A DNA stretch of 64,000 bases from Polyodon spathula. Lineage: Eukaryota; Chordata; Actinopteri; Acipenseriformes; Polyodontidae. The number at the start of each line of letters is the position of its first letter. Within the stretch, counting starts at the first letter, position 1. The notes beneath the pieces are model-generated. The model saw only the letters and a program-made list of their open reading frames with translations. It had not been told where the DNA came from and did no database searches. The stretch lies in assembly GCF_017654505.1 (NCBI RefSeq), contig NC_054534.1, positions 23,188,189-23,252,188 of the forward strand, read 5' to 3'. This document shows positions 23,900 through 34,999 of the stretch, piece after piece. A program made the translations under genes and the position numbers.

Positions 23900-26140
23900 G
23901 ATATAATGCAGCTGGCATTATGAGTATGTATAGCTATAACCAGTAAAAAAAACAATTTTTCAGAGACAGGGCCTCCATAGAGTTAAATGGACTCCTGCCA
24001 ATAAACTCAAGCCAAACAGCTGTGATCCTATAAAGTCTTCTGTGCTATGATCAAAGAGCCAGACAAGGATTTCCCCGGTGCAAGTGAGTTCTCTACCTGC
24101 CTTTGGAGAGATTTATTTCCCTCTGTTACAGGGATAGAAACGGCAGGTGTTAAAAATCCTCTCTCAAAGCAGAACAGCCTATGGCTTAACCACAGACATG
24201 CAATGTAACAGACCGATAACTAAGAGTTTTTTGGCGCATTGTGTTGCCTCAGCACTGTGGTCAGTTCACTTGAAACAGGAGATTCACATGCAGACAAGGT
24301 CTCCTGCGCACACCTGCTGCATGCAGATACTGTGGCACATGCCTCTCACAGCTTTCGAGTGAGCTGTCGTTCTTCACAGGAGACATATTCAAACCTCCCC
24401 ACCCCACCCCAGGATGACTCACTTCCACAAAGGGAACACAACAGGTCATGCATGAAGCGGAGGCCTCCTGTCTAGAAACAAGACAAAGAGGCAGAAACAG
24501 CAGTCTTACACATAGCAAATTCAAGACAAAACAACTTTCTATAAAGTGCATAGAAATTATAGTATTGTTTGTTTATCCCCAACATGGAGAAAAATGTTGT
24601 CAAAGGTCATCAAACTTGGGCATTTCTGCTGCCTTCAGATATTTTCTCACGCTGCAGGGCAAGAGTTACACTGCTCTTCTTTTGCATGCATTCAACCCCT
24701 AGAACCCTTTTTTCTCCATCACATGTATTTTATGTATCATCAACCACCAGCAGAGTAGAAAATGTGGTCCACCTGAACGAGAATGACCCAATTCTCTTTC
24801 CTGCGTTAGAAGTCAGTGGCTTTGAAAAGGGTATTCCCACTTACTATATACTGTATCTGTTTATTATGTGCACAGTAGAGTGTTCAATAGTAGGCTTTGT
24901 AACTTTTAAATGTTTTTTTTTTGTTGTTGTTTTTTTTTTTTTTTTTTTAAACCTGAGAACTGGGAACTAGATTACTTTTTCTAGGAACCACCTTCCTTAT
25001 AAATTTCACATAATTTTTTTTTTTTGTCAGGACTTTTCAATGTTTGTTCTCTTCCTGGTATAGATAATAGACATGCCAGTAATTTGAAGTGTGTGTCGAA
25101 AATACTTCCTTTTTTAATGTTGGCTCTCACCGATAACTTTCTGGAGCCCTCGGACTCAGCTCTTATGAATGAACATATACAGAACTTCAATTAAGAGTAA
25201 GATTGGATGTAAAAGAGGAAGTTAGGTGTAGCTGTTTGCTTGGAGAACAATGAAGATAGAATACAGGGAGGAAGACAATATAAAATGAGGAACTTTTAAC
25301 TTACCACTGCCATGTTGTCAATTCCTGTTAGTATACTTGGAGTGGACTTAAATAATACAGTCCTGTTTTTACTTTTTTTATTTTAAAAACATGATTAATA
25401 TAAAACTGAAATTGATTGTGGGACGCTCCGGTTTTACTTTGCTACACAGTAGACTGGGTAATTTTTTTGTTTATATGTTATTTTTAGGTAAGGCAAATAG
25501 TGGACAGGTTGCCCATGTTAGTTAAGTATTACTGATCTGGCATCAAAACCCAGGAGCTTTTATTCTACTCTTCACTTTAACCACAAGGCCACATTGCCAT
25601 TCAAACTTCAGAGAGCACAGCTGTGAATGTAGAATTCTATTGCCTGCTGCTCCAGCTTGTTAATAAGAACTGGTTTTGTGTTTAAAAAAAGGTAAATCTA
25701 GTGAAATGTAATTGAGACACATCAGGCAGCTGTCTGCTTTTTGTTGCTTTTTGTCTTTAGCAAGGTTTTGATGTGGACACACACATATGTTTTTGATACA
25801 TACACCAAACACAAAGGAGCCACCCTTCTCAGCAGCAGCGTGTGAAAGAGCAGTAAACATTTTTTTTTTTTTTTTCATTTTATGGCATTTCTCTTCCACG
25901 CTAGCAGACCCTACAAAGCTACCTTTTCACAGGAAACACATAAAATAAGAGATCAGCTTTAAGACCCCAGAGATTTCCACCGGGCTGTTTTGCAGGTGCT
26001 TCGCCCACTTGAAACAGTCACTTCCACTGGTGGTTTTTCCCTTTGCCAGATGCAGTGGTTTCAATTACAATGCATACCTTCAGGATAGAAAGTAAAGAGC
26101 ATTCCACACAGGAAACTATATCCACACAAGAACTGGCTGC
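23900..26140. other. No gene seen
   Basis: Contains T runs near 24910-24950 and 25860-25876. Several overlapping frames of 70-130 codons occur at 24147-24970, where base composition is a little more balanced, but none shows a domain, and the longest ends in a poly-Phe tract from a T run. Confidence 0.5.
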
Positions 26141-26149
26141 ACTACGTAA

Positions 26150-26601
26150 CCCTCGCTATACATTACATGGGCTCACTATCCCCTAAACTAACCTACTTAT
26201 GAGCCGGTATTTATGCCATACTCCTTCTGCTTCATATGGCCTTGGCTGGGCATTGCCTTTACAAGCACCTCTTGCAGTTTCAGGGTTGCATAGCTGTCGT
26301 TCTGCAGAGCGGACCCAATCCTCCTGAGTATACGCAGCTCCCCTCCGTAGCATTGCGTTGCAGTCATCCAGAGCAATCTCCACCGGATGCTTTTATGCTG
26401 ACGGACACTCGGTCAAGACAGCCAATCACTTGCTGCCCTTCCCCTCCACCAAGCCTAGCAGGCAGCAAGTCTCAATCGAGCGCCCGTCTGTAAACAATAA
26501 TATAATCACACAAATCAACTCCAAAAAGACACACAACAAAACCATTTCCACATACAAATTATACCAACACTAATTCCCACCTGTGCAATTGTCCTGCCAC
26601 A
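26150..26601 (-). mobile_element. Possible LTR with promoter, antisense
   Basis: On the minus strand the segment starts TGTGGCAGGACAATTG at 26601, then passes a GC-rich, CpG-bearing part with ATTGG (inverted CCAAT) near 26420 and a TATA-like CATAAAAGC at 26390-26399. That order fits an LTR U3 followed by R. No poly(A) signal or terminal CA was fixed, and no coding remains lie downstream, so it may be a solo LTR or a fragment. The antisense 66-codon frame inside is not supported as a gene. Confidence 0.4.
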
Positions 26602-27017
26602 GGCACATTCCTTTTGCCTTTCATTTTTAGTGTTGTTCATTAAAAAGCAAACTCTCTGAATGAATATCTTTTAATAAATCAAATAAATACTGGAAAAGGA
26701 TATGTTATCATACCTGGCATTTTATATAACACCACATACTCTAACAAAGTAGGATTTTCTTTTTCCCTTCCACAGCAGTTGTTATCCTGGATAAAGGGTT
26801 GTATGAAATACAAACCAACCAGAATGTTTGAAAACATGGTAAAGATGTCAGATGAGAGTTTAAATCAGAGTACTGTGATCTGAAGCTCCAGATCCTTTAA
26901 GATAGATTTCTAACAGGAAGAGCAAAATGATTCAAATGTAATGTGGCTGCTGGCAACTTCATAAAATAACAGTGATGATCACAGTGTATGAGACAGACAG
27001 TACAACATTGTGTACAG

Positions 27018-27136
<119 letters not shown>

Positions 27137-27139
27137 TTT

Positions 27140-27730
27140 TATTACTGAGCAAAACAACTTTTGTAATTTAAAATACTCTTACTGATTACTATACCCCAAG
27201 CTTTACCAAAACATATACAGCGTATATTGGTTGTTTTCATTTATAAGACACTGTGCTCGTCATTTCTGATCAAATCAATTTTTGTCAAAGTATCCATATT
27301 ACTGCAAAACCACTCATACAGATGCTTGAACATTCAGTAGAGTAAATGAAAGTGTTTTGAAAATCTGTTTTAAAAAATAATCAGCATTGAAGATTGAAAG
27401 GCCCATGCAATAATGACAATGCCACCACTGTAACCATTCCACATGAGAGACAAAATGGTGATTTTCTGTGGTTTGGTCTCAGATTACGCTGTTTCCAGGA
27501 AACCAAGAAGTCACACTTGACTACTCTTAATAAAGTAAAAGTGACTTGAAAATGGTCACTTTACAGTAAAAGCCTATCTCAGTTCCACTAAGCTCAATAG
27601 CTACTTACTGCATTCATTTTCTTTCATCTTGGTTATTCACATACTAAAATAGCATATTTAATTATCTACACAAGATAAACGCCATATACATCAGAAGCAG
27701 GCTCTGTGGCTGCATGAAACAGAATAGCTT
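27140..27730. other. No gene seen
   Basis: AT-rich sequence between two microsatellites. Nothing recognisable. Confidence 0.5.
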
Positions 27731-27734
27731 TAGT

Positions 27735-27761
27735 ATTTATTTATTTATTTATTTAATAATA

Positions 27762-27801
<40 letters not shown>
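27735..27801. repeat. (TTTA)n and (AAT)n microsatellite
   Basis: About five TTTA units followed by about 14 AAT units, with imperfect copies of a CTATAAGAATAATA unit just after it (27800-27840). Confidence 0.9.
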
Positions 27802-27803
<2 letters not shown>

Positions 27804-28017
27804 ATAAGAATAATAATACTATAAGAATAATACTATAACTTTACACTGCAGACTTCATAAAAAACATGTAACCTGCATATAAAACATCTTATGTACTTGG
27901 TATGGCTTGGTAGGGTACAGTATATCACAAGTATAAATTATCCTAAAATGTATAGATAAGAGATTTTTAGTGTACATGTAGCACACCACCAGAACCAGAC
28001 TTTGGGGGAAATGTATA

Positions 28018-28440
28018 TTATTATTATTATTATTATTTTTTCTTAGCAGACACCCTTATCCAGGGTGACTTAAAATTGTTCCAAGTTATTACAGTACAAA
28101 GTATCGTATTATAAAGTATCACATTACAGGTTATCATATTACAGAATATCATAATACAGATAAGAGCAGTTATGGAAGTACAATAAAATCAATTCGAGCA
28201 AAATAAGGCATACAGTAAGAGTACAGTAATAAAACTTATAAGTAAGAGTGCATTCGACTAAGTGCAGTTAAACTTTATAGTAACTATTTGATTACATGAG
28301 TAAAGTACAGTAAGAACACGTAGTAAGTACGATAAATGGATGAGAATGATTTCAAATGAGAGCAATTACAGAAAACATGAGTGCAGATACCTATGAGTAA
28401 AAGGAAATACAAGACATAGTCCAGTAGTTATAGGTAGGAG
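28018..28440. repeat. Dispersed repeat with conserved AGCAGACACCCTTATCCAGG core
   Basis: After a short (ATT)n tract the sequence reads CTTAGCAGACACCCTTATCC and then GGGTGACTTA, a segment that I recall as widespread in ray-finned fish genomes as part of a dispersed repeat. It is followed by many short ATCACATTACAG-type and AGTACAGTAA-type variants up to about 28440. The exact family is not assigned. Confidence 0.5.
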
Positions 28441-29405
28441 CAGTAGTTCACCATTACCACCACATGCTCAAAGCACATGACTTGCATAGCTTGCCATAAT
28501 CTATATCCTTATGGTGTAACTGCAAAAGAGAATTCTAGGCATTTATGTTTTTACTTGACAAGATTAATCATATTTTACACTAATAACAGTTCAATGCACT
28601 TCTATCTTGGCCTGATACAATGCATCTATCAGAAGATTTCATGAAATTGTGGCTTCTGTCGTTCCTAATGATTCATTTTGGGATTGTTTACTAAAGCTTT
28701 TTTTTAGGTCCTTTGTGAGGTACAGTACTTAAATACCAAATGTATTGAGCTACCAGCCTGATCAGTATTCTGTTTCTGCATTTGTAATTCATGAATGCCA
28801 TACAAAACTTAAGTTCCATCAGCTTTGCTTGAAGGTGCTGATTCTCAGTGATGTCTAAAATCCTTACAAAGGTTTCAGCTGGCAAATGCAGTAAGTATAG
28901 GAGCTATATTAACACTATCCAGAAAAATATGGAAATTAAAAATATTTTGTATTATTGTTACAAGTTTGTGGGGACTGAGTGGACAGGAAGCAAGAAATCA
29001 AGAACGTCTGGCTCACTAGAACCCACCCAGCTCCTCAGCAAGCCTGCAGCCCACCTAACCCTGCAGCCCCTCTTGTAAAAGACAATACATGTGTGCACTA
29101 GTGTAATTTATTTTACTTACAACACATAAATGGAGCTGTGACTCAGTTCCTGATGCATGAGCCTATTTACTTTTAAAGATACTGTTATGCTAAAAATAAT
29201 AAAGAAGAAAAATTAAAAAGGGATCTAATTTGGTTCAGGATGCACTTTACAAAAAAACTGGAGCATAAACAAAATGAGTGCTTTCAGGGTTTAAGGAGCA
29301 GGGACATATTCGTAACGTAAACCACTCAGCAAATGTTGCCTTGCATTTCAAATACACTACTAAGTCAAGTCAAAAAAATGAAAACAATAACACAGCATAT
29401 ATACG
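28441..29405. other. No gene seen
   Basis: AT-rich sequence without a recognisable gene or element. Small frames at 28691-29078 are unsupported. Confidence 0.5.
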
Positions 29406-29409
29406 TCAG

Positions 29410-29511
29410 TGTGACAGAGACAGAATGATTCTTGGTGATAAATCTCCCTCCTGACCTGTAAAGGCGCTGTGTAAAGGGAACAGAGTGCCCTTGACTGGGT
29501 GGCCAGACAAT
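29410..29511 (+). repeat. 5' LTR fragment of the gmr1-like element
   Basis: Starts TGTGACAGAGA and matches the first 100 bases or so of the solo LTR at 35000, including TGATTCTTGGTG and AGGGAACAGAGT. It is cut off where integrase sequence begins. Confidence 0.75.
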
Positions 29512-29512
29512 T

Positions 29513-30715
29513 CAAGAATTTTGATGGCTCTGGGGTGCTAGAATTTCCACACTTCAATATCAAGGGGCAATTGTTATATAGGGAAAACGTTGCCATGGGC
29601 ACAGGACATCTTGTAACACAATTGATGATTCCCCCGTCTTTTTGGCTCGAGGTCATGAGGCTGGTGCATGATATCCCTTTTGTGGGGAACCTCGGACCTG
29701 ATAAAATGAGGGAATGGATATTGGCTCAATTTTATTGGTAGGAAGTGTCGAGATATGTAGCCACATGCCCAAACTGCCAGAGAGTAGCTCCGGGTCGAGT
29801 GCGCCCCGCCCCTTTAGTCCCACTGCCAATTATTTCCATTGCTTTTGAATGCATTGCAATGGACATCGTGCACACACGCATATATTAGTGGTGGTAGACT
29901 ATGCAATACGATACCCAGAAGCTTCCAGTTCCATGGGCCTCCACTAGTGCAGCTGCAATAGCCAAAGAACTAGTGCAGATTATGGCTAGCATAGGGATCC
30001 CAAAGGAAATCTTGACAGATCATGGAACTAATTTTCTGTCTAACATGTTACAGCAAGTTTATAAAATCTTAAAAATACGTCCCATCAGGACATCTGTTTA
30101 TCATCTACAGACAGATGGTTTGGTGGAGTATTTTAATCAACGCTGAAAGCAGATGCTGAGAAAATTTGTGAACCAAGAGCAAAAACATTGGGCATCGTTT
30201 CTCCCCTACCTCCTTTTTGCAGTGAGAGAGGAGCCACAAAATTTGACAGAGATCTTCCCCTTCAAGCTCTTGTATGGCAGATAGCCTTGCAGCATCCTTG
30301 ATCTGCTGAGAGAGGGGTGGGAGGAGCACAAAGGCTTGTACAAAATTGTAGTGAAGCATCTGCTCCTACTAAGAGTCTGGATTGCCTGGATTTAGGTGGT
30401 CGTTTTGCCCAGGACAACCTCAAATCGGCTTAGCACCAGCAACAGCAGCATTACAATAAAAATGCAAGATTTGAACCTTTTGACCAGGAGAAAAAGTAAT
30501 GCTGCTTCTTCCCTCATCAGAATCTAAACTATGTGCTAAATGACAGGGGCCATATGAAGTGATTTGGGCTATAGGAAAGGTGAATTATGAAATTAGACAG
30601 TACGATCACCGTAATGAACCGGTAATTTATCACGTAAATTTATTAAAGGGCTGGCAGGCAAGGGAGGCCTTATTTATAGCCCTAGACAAAGCAGAGGTGT
30701 CAAGAGACCCCTAAC
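29513..30715 (+). pseudogene. Integrase of the gmr1-like element
   Basis: The enzyme would insert the element DNA. The N-terminal zinc-binding HHCC part reads LVHDIPFVGNLGPDK, where the second His is replaced by Asn, then CPNCQ. The catalytic core keeps all three acidic residues: Asp in AMDIV (codon 29862-29864), Asp in LTDHGTNF (codon 30018-30020) and Glu in DGLVEYFNQR (codon 30126-30128). The last two are separated by 35 residues, the normal DD35E spacing. Near 30550-30655 a GPYEVI segment followed by YHVNLLKGW marks the C-terminal GPF/Y module. Stops and frameshifts (near 29742, 29880, 30146 and later) break the frame. Confidence 0.8.
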
Positions 30716-30727
30716 ACTAAAGACATT

Positions 30728-31300
30728 TCTATGGGGGAACAGTTACTTCCAGATCAGCAACAAGAGCTGTGTAAGTTAATTAAGGAGTTCAATTATGTTT
30801 TTTTCTGACATGCCAGGTAGAACTAACCTTGTTGAATATGCCATTACCGGATCCCAGAAAGTCGACAAAGTGGTGTTAACAAAGAGGTATGGCCAATGCT
30901 CAAACTTGGTGATTGAGCCTTCCAAGAGCAAGTGGAGGAGTCTAATTGTGATAGTGGCCAAAAACGACAGCACCAACCTCTTCTGCGTTGATTTCTGTAA
31001 GATAAATACTATTGCCAAGTTCAATGCGTATCCCATTCCTCGGCTAGGTATCTCTCCACTGAACCTGATGAAGGGATACCGACAGATCCCCTTAACCCAC
31101 ATTTATAGAGAGAAAATTGAATTTTCAACTACTGAAGGGCTGTTTCATTTTATAACTATGCTGTTTGAGCTACATGGTGCGCACGCTGCCTTTCAGAGAC
31201 TGATGGACCATGTTTTATGCTCACATCGTGAATATGCGGCAGTGTATATTGATGATGTGGTGAGTTACAGCCGTCCTTCAGTCTCTCGAGGATAGCCTGG
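30728..31300 (+). pseudogene. Reverse transcriptase of the gmr1-like element
   Basis: The RT would copy element RNA. Its N-terminal linker begins LLPDQQQELCKLIKEF, starting about 75 bases after the integrase C-terminus. The main piece is the 166-codon frame 30795-31295: SDMPGRT at residues 4-10, the FCVDFCKIN block at 63-71, YPIPR at 79-83, motif A as LNLMKGYRQIPL (89-100) and motif C as YIDD (151-154). Motif A normally has Asp where Asn90 stands (codon 31062-31064), so a catalytic residue is lost. A frameshift at about 31290 joins it to the RNase H side. Confidence 0.8.
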
Positions 31301-31304
31301 CTGA

Positions 31305-31965
31305 CGGCCAACTTGAGAAAATGTGCATTTGCCAAAACAGAGATTAAATATTTGGGATTTATAATGGAGAATGGAAAGGAGAAACCCATTGTCACCAAAG
31401 TTCAGGCTTTGGTGGATGCGGCAATCCCCAAAACCAAGGCTCAGGTGAGGTTTCTACTGGGATTAGCCAATTATTACCAAAGAGTTATCCCCAAGTATGT
31501 CACATTGGTCATTCCCTTAGTTGACCTCACCAAAAAGATTGCACCAAATTTGATTAAGTGGTCAATAGAATGTCAGGAGGTGTTTCATACTATTAAGTAG
31601 AGACTCTGCCAGGCCCTCACTCTTATCACAATAGATCAATTCATCCTCCAAACCGATGCATCGGATGTTGGTTTGTGTGCAGTTTTGTCCCAAATGGTAG
31701 ACAGAGTAGAACACCCGATACTGTACCTCAGCAAAAAGACGCTCACCTGGGAGCTCAACTACCCCCGTGGTCGAAAAGGAGTGTTTGGCCATTAAATACT
31801 CACTCTTTACAATATTACCTGCTGGGACATTCATTCAGGTGGTTAAGCATAATGAAGGACAGCAATGCCCAGATAACTTGGTGGTATCTGGCGTTGCAGC
31901 CCTTCATGTATCATATGATTCACCGTGCAGGGAAAGAACACCAAAATGCCAATTATTTTTATTAT
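31305..31965 (+). pseudogene. RT connection and RNase H of the gmr1-like element
   Basis: The 95-codon frame 31313-31600 holds the thumb and connection, with KYLGFIMENGK and FLLGLANYYQRVIPKY. After a stop the RNase H part reads LQTDASDVGLCAVLSQ near 31643-31690, then VVEKECLAIKYS near 31767-31800, carrying the expected Asp and Glu. Frame changes continue to HRAGKEHQNANYF near 31923-31961. RNase H would remove the RNA template; this copy cannot. Confidence 0.8.
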
Positions 31966-31995
31966 TGTTGTGTCTAATTGTACTTATTTATTATT

Positions 31996-32335
31996 TAGAC
32001 GTTTAACACAATCCGGAGCTGTCGCTACTGGCCAGTACAAAACCCGGACAACACTGCACTTTGTTTCACGATAAATGTTATTTGCACCACAAGCACTACA
32101 TCACTCACTTTGGACTGGTGACCGTGTTTGTATATTGTGGGTGTATTAAAGACTGTTTTTATTGTTTCAGAACAAACTCTGTAGTACACAGCCATGTGTA
32201 CTACCTTTCATTATTATTTACCGTTTGTCATCAGACTTTGGATTACAAATAAAATACCCTTGCACCTGGATTATCGTTGTCTGTCTGTTATTGATTACTG
32301 CATCACTCCTTACCTGCACACTGCTAACTGGTCAT
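31996..32335 (+). repeat. 3' LTR fragment of the gmr1-like element
   Basis: Matches the 3' half of the solo LTR at 35000-35695, including AAACCCGGACA, TTTGCACCAC and the block ATCGTTGTCTGTCTGTT. The U3 half is missing. The end is approximate. Confidence 0.75.
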
Positions 32336-33140
32336 TTAATTATCACTTGTTTGCCACTGTCAGTTTATTAATTTGGATGTTGGTTTGGGGGTTCCTCTTA
32401 TTTTTCAGTGTCTCTGTATTTACATAGTATTTACCGTGTGTACTTAATGTGTAATTTCTTTTACACTATATAACCCAAACCCAGTGCCGGTTCCTTAGGG
32501 TAGGCAAGGGAGGCACTGCCACCTTGAAAATTTAAGGAAAAAATAAACAAAAAATCACATACTGAGTAATTACATTTAGTTTTATTCTTTTATTTGCATA
32601 AATATTACTTATTTTGCACGCAGGATGCTTCACGCGGTTCAGAGCAATATCGGTCAATGGCAAATCTTGCTTCTCTGTGCGTATTGCTTCCCATACAGTT
32701 GCTGGAGGAGCAGAGGACAAGAGAGATTCTGTCTACTTCTGAAGAGTTATCTCACAACGTCACACATGTTAAAAAAAAACAGTAGAGGAGGCAGGAGGCA
32801 GGTCTCCTTCCTCTGTGTCTGCCAATCATTAGTCTCACTCTGCCTGAACTCTAACATGCAATGACTTGTGTAGAAGGCGGTAGTAGAGGGTAACTCGGAT
32901 TTTCATTTTTTTGTAATAAGTAAAAAAAAAAAAAAAAAAACATAACCAAACACACAAATGCGTAATGTGCTTTATTTCAAATGTTCAACATTTGGTTTTC
33001 CGTCATAATTTCAAGACTGATAGATAATGCCATGGTGTTATTTATGATGAGTAAACTTGTTGGTTGGCAGTGAATTAGACTCTTTTTTTATCATAATCAT
33101 CCTCTTGGGGATTATTTATTTTTTTATAATAGGCATAGTA
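32336..33140. other. No gene; possible hAT-like end
   Basis: CAGTGCCGGTTCCTTAGGG at 32482 resembles a hAT-type transposon end, but no partner inverted repeat was found. An A run lies at 32922-32940. Otherwise nothing recognisable. Confidence 0.35.
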
Positions 33141-33142
33141 CT

Positions 33143-33174
33143 GTCTTCTTCTTCTTCTTCTTCTTCTTCTTCTT

Positions 33175-33204
<30 letters not shown>
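33143..33204. repeat. (TTC)n microsatellite
   Basis: About 20 TTC/TCT units. The open frame with a poly-Ser tract here is an artefact. Confidence 0.95.
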
Positions 33205-33205
<1 letters not shown>

Positions 33206-33384
33206 TATGATGTTGATACTATTGTCTGGTGTCACGATTGCATATTCAGTTATTAGCGCTTTGCTTTGTTGGTGTATCGTATAGGTAAACTGCAACTGAA
33301 TAGCATCTTTTCAAAAGTAATAGCGAAAAAGTCAGACCTGATCTTTTATGCCTCCCCAATTTTTATGGGCCACCAGCCACTACT

Positions 33385-33690
33385 GCCCAAACCCAAACCT
33401 AACTCAAACCCTAACCATGACTCTAACTCTAAACCTTACCCTACTAATCTTAACCTTAAGCCTAAGCCATTTATTTATTGCATTTATATAGAGCTTTTTA
33501 TACAAAAGTATCACAAAGCACTGTACAGTACATATATTGTGCAAAAAGATTTACACATTAAGTCCATTGTAACGATGCATAATTACATTGTAATTATGTG
33601 TAAGTACACACGTATTTAATAAGTAACTACTATGTAAATACACACTAATTAGAGGCACTTAATGTAAAGTGTTACTCTAGTTCTTAGCAT
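33385..33690 (+). repeat. Dispersed repeat with degenerate CCTAAC core, copy 2
   Basis: Degenerate telomere-like units (CCTAAC, CTCTAA, CCTTAA) at 33395-33470 are followed by a right arm matching 49110-49225: GTGCAAAAAGATTTACA, then TGTAATTATGTGTAAGTACA and CTACTATGTAAAT. The end carries CACTTAATGTAAAGTGTTAC. Between core and arm lies an extra segment, TTTATATAGAGCTTTTTATA, not present in the other copy. The left arm is absent. Confidence 0.65.
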
Positions 33691-33699
33691 TAGTCCGTC

Positions 33700-34995
33700 C
33701 CCATTTGGAAAAGTATTGTTGCTGATGGGGCTGCAATGTGAATTGGTAAAAATGACTGTCAGTGTGATGCTACTGTGTACAGCTGTGCACAGTCCAACTC
33801 TTAATTTGAGAACGAGAATATAATGAATCACTAGTGCCTAGTTCCGAAGTCTTTGTGATCATCCCTTCATCCTTCCAAGAAGTAACTGGTCATTTAATTA
33901 TCACCTCTTATATGTTAGTGTGATTATCTTCCTTATGACGGTCTGTCGTTTCCATGTGAGCACAATGATTCCTAGAAGCTCTGAGGTCAACTGACACTCT
34001 GACAGATTCAGTGAAGCATCCAGACACTTTGCTGTATTTTATCCATGGTTCTAGGTGTTCTCGGAAGGTGTACAATTTTCCTTTTTTCAAAAAAAAAAAA
34101 CAGAAATGGTGCCATCTGGGGCTAATGCCTCAAACACTAGAAGTCCGGAAAAGGCTGGTAATTTTAAGCAGATGTAAATGGTGTGCAATGCATAATAGAA
34201 TTTGATGACTACACTAAAAGCAGGTCTGATTTATTTTTACCCAAAATGATTGACCACTTTTTGCCAAATACTGACTGCAGAGACAGGGTAATGACTTCTA
34301 ATTGGCATTCTGCATCATCCCTGGTATTATTACCCTACTCTAAGGGTGGACAAGCCATACAACCTCTACTTGTACTCTGTATAGTGAATGTAGCCAGTCA
34401 GAGAGATGCATTTGGAGAGGCCTACCCAATTATAGTACAATAGTTTGCAAATCATATAAGTGCTACAAACAACACAGGTAACAGGTCAGTCAAAGATAAT
34501 TGTGCTCCTACCATTTTAACATTTATTTTTATTTTTATCCAGACCTCCAGCCATGTCAAATTGAAGTGTGGCAGTTTAACATATGGCTGGTTTCATAGAT
34601 CCTGATTCGCACTAGTCTTGGATGACCCAATGTTGCCTTAGGTAAGATATGCTAAGATTAGTGCTAACCAGGGTCATGAAACAAGCCGTAAGCCATAAGG
34701 GTTAAAATGCTGTGGACATTCCCCGGCACAAGTTCTTGATGGTATCAGATTGTTTTATTTATCCTGGGAATCACTTGTCTGTTTTTTACAAAACATCCTA
34801 GGCATTTTTATTAGATGTCAGTCTACATGTAAAGTCATGGTAACTTACTTTTTATGTCACTAATGTATTAATAATATCCTAGGCAGTTTGCATTGCTTTA
34901 TTCGTTTTGGCATTTACACAAATATTAGTATCAGAATTGAAACTTTTAGTGCAAGTATTTTCATATTATGGCTGCATGTCTGAGTATTTTATACA
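33700..34995. other. No gene seen
   Basis: AT-rich sequence. No coding, RNA or repeat feature that I can support, apart from the 22-base match to 32325-32346 at 33883-33904. Confidence 0.5.
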
Positions 34996-34999
34996 TTGC

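Larger units (their letters stand above)
29410..32335 (+). mobile_element. gmr1-like Ty3/gypsy retrotransposon, deleted copy
   Basis: A 5' LTR fragment, integrase, reverse transcriptase, RNase H and a 3' LTR fragment lie in this order on one strand. Integrase upstream of RT is the reverse of the usual Ty3/gypsy order and is the mark of gmr1-like elements of deuterostomes. Gag and protease are missing, as is the 3' part of the left LTR and the 5' part of the right LTR. Both LTR pieces match the solo LTR at 35000-35695. Many stops and frameshifts make the copy dead. It is not a known virus; no envelope gene is present. Confidence 0.8.

Noticed and set aside
24147..24970. Cluster of overlapping open frames as an exon
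   Set aside because: Frames overlap in all phases with no consistent composition, and the longest ends in a T-run poly-Phe tract.
29513..31965. Two unrelated gypsy fragments lying side by side
   Set aside because: The integrase C-terminal end and the RT linker are about 75 bases apart in the expected relation for gmr1-like elements, and both outer ends match one LTR family.
33057..33284. Open frame with hydrophobic ends and a poly-Ser tract
   Set aside because: The Ser tract is a (TTC)n microsatellite and the flanks show no domain.
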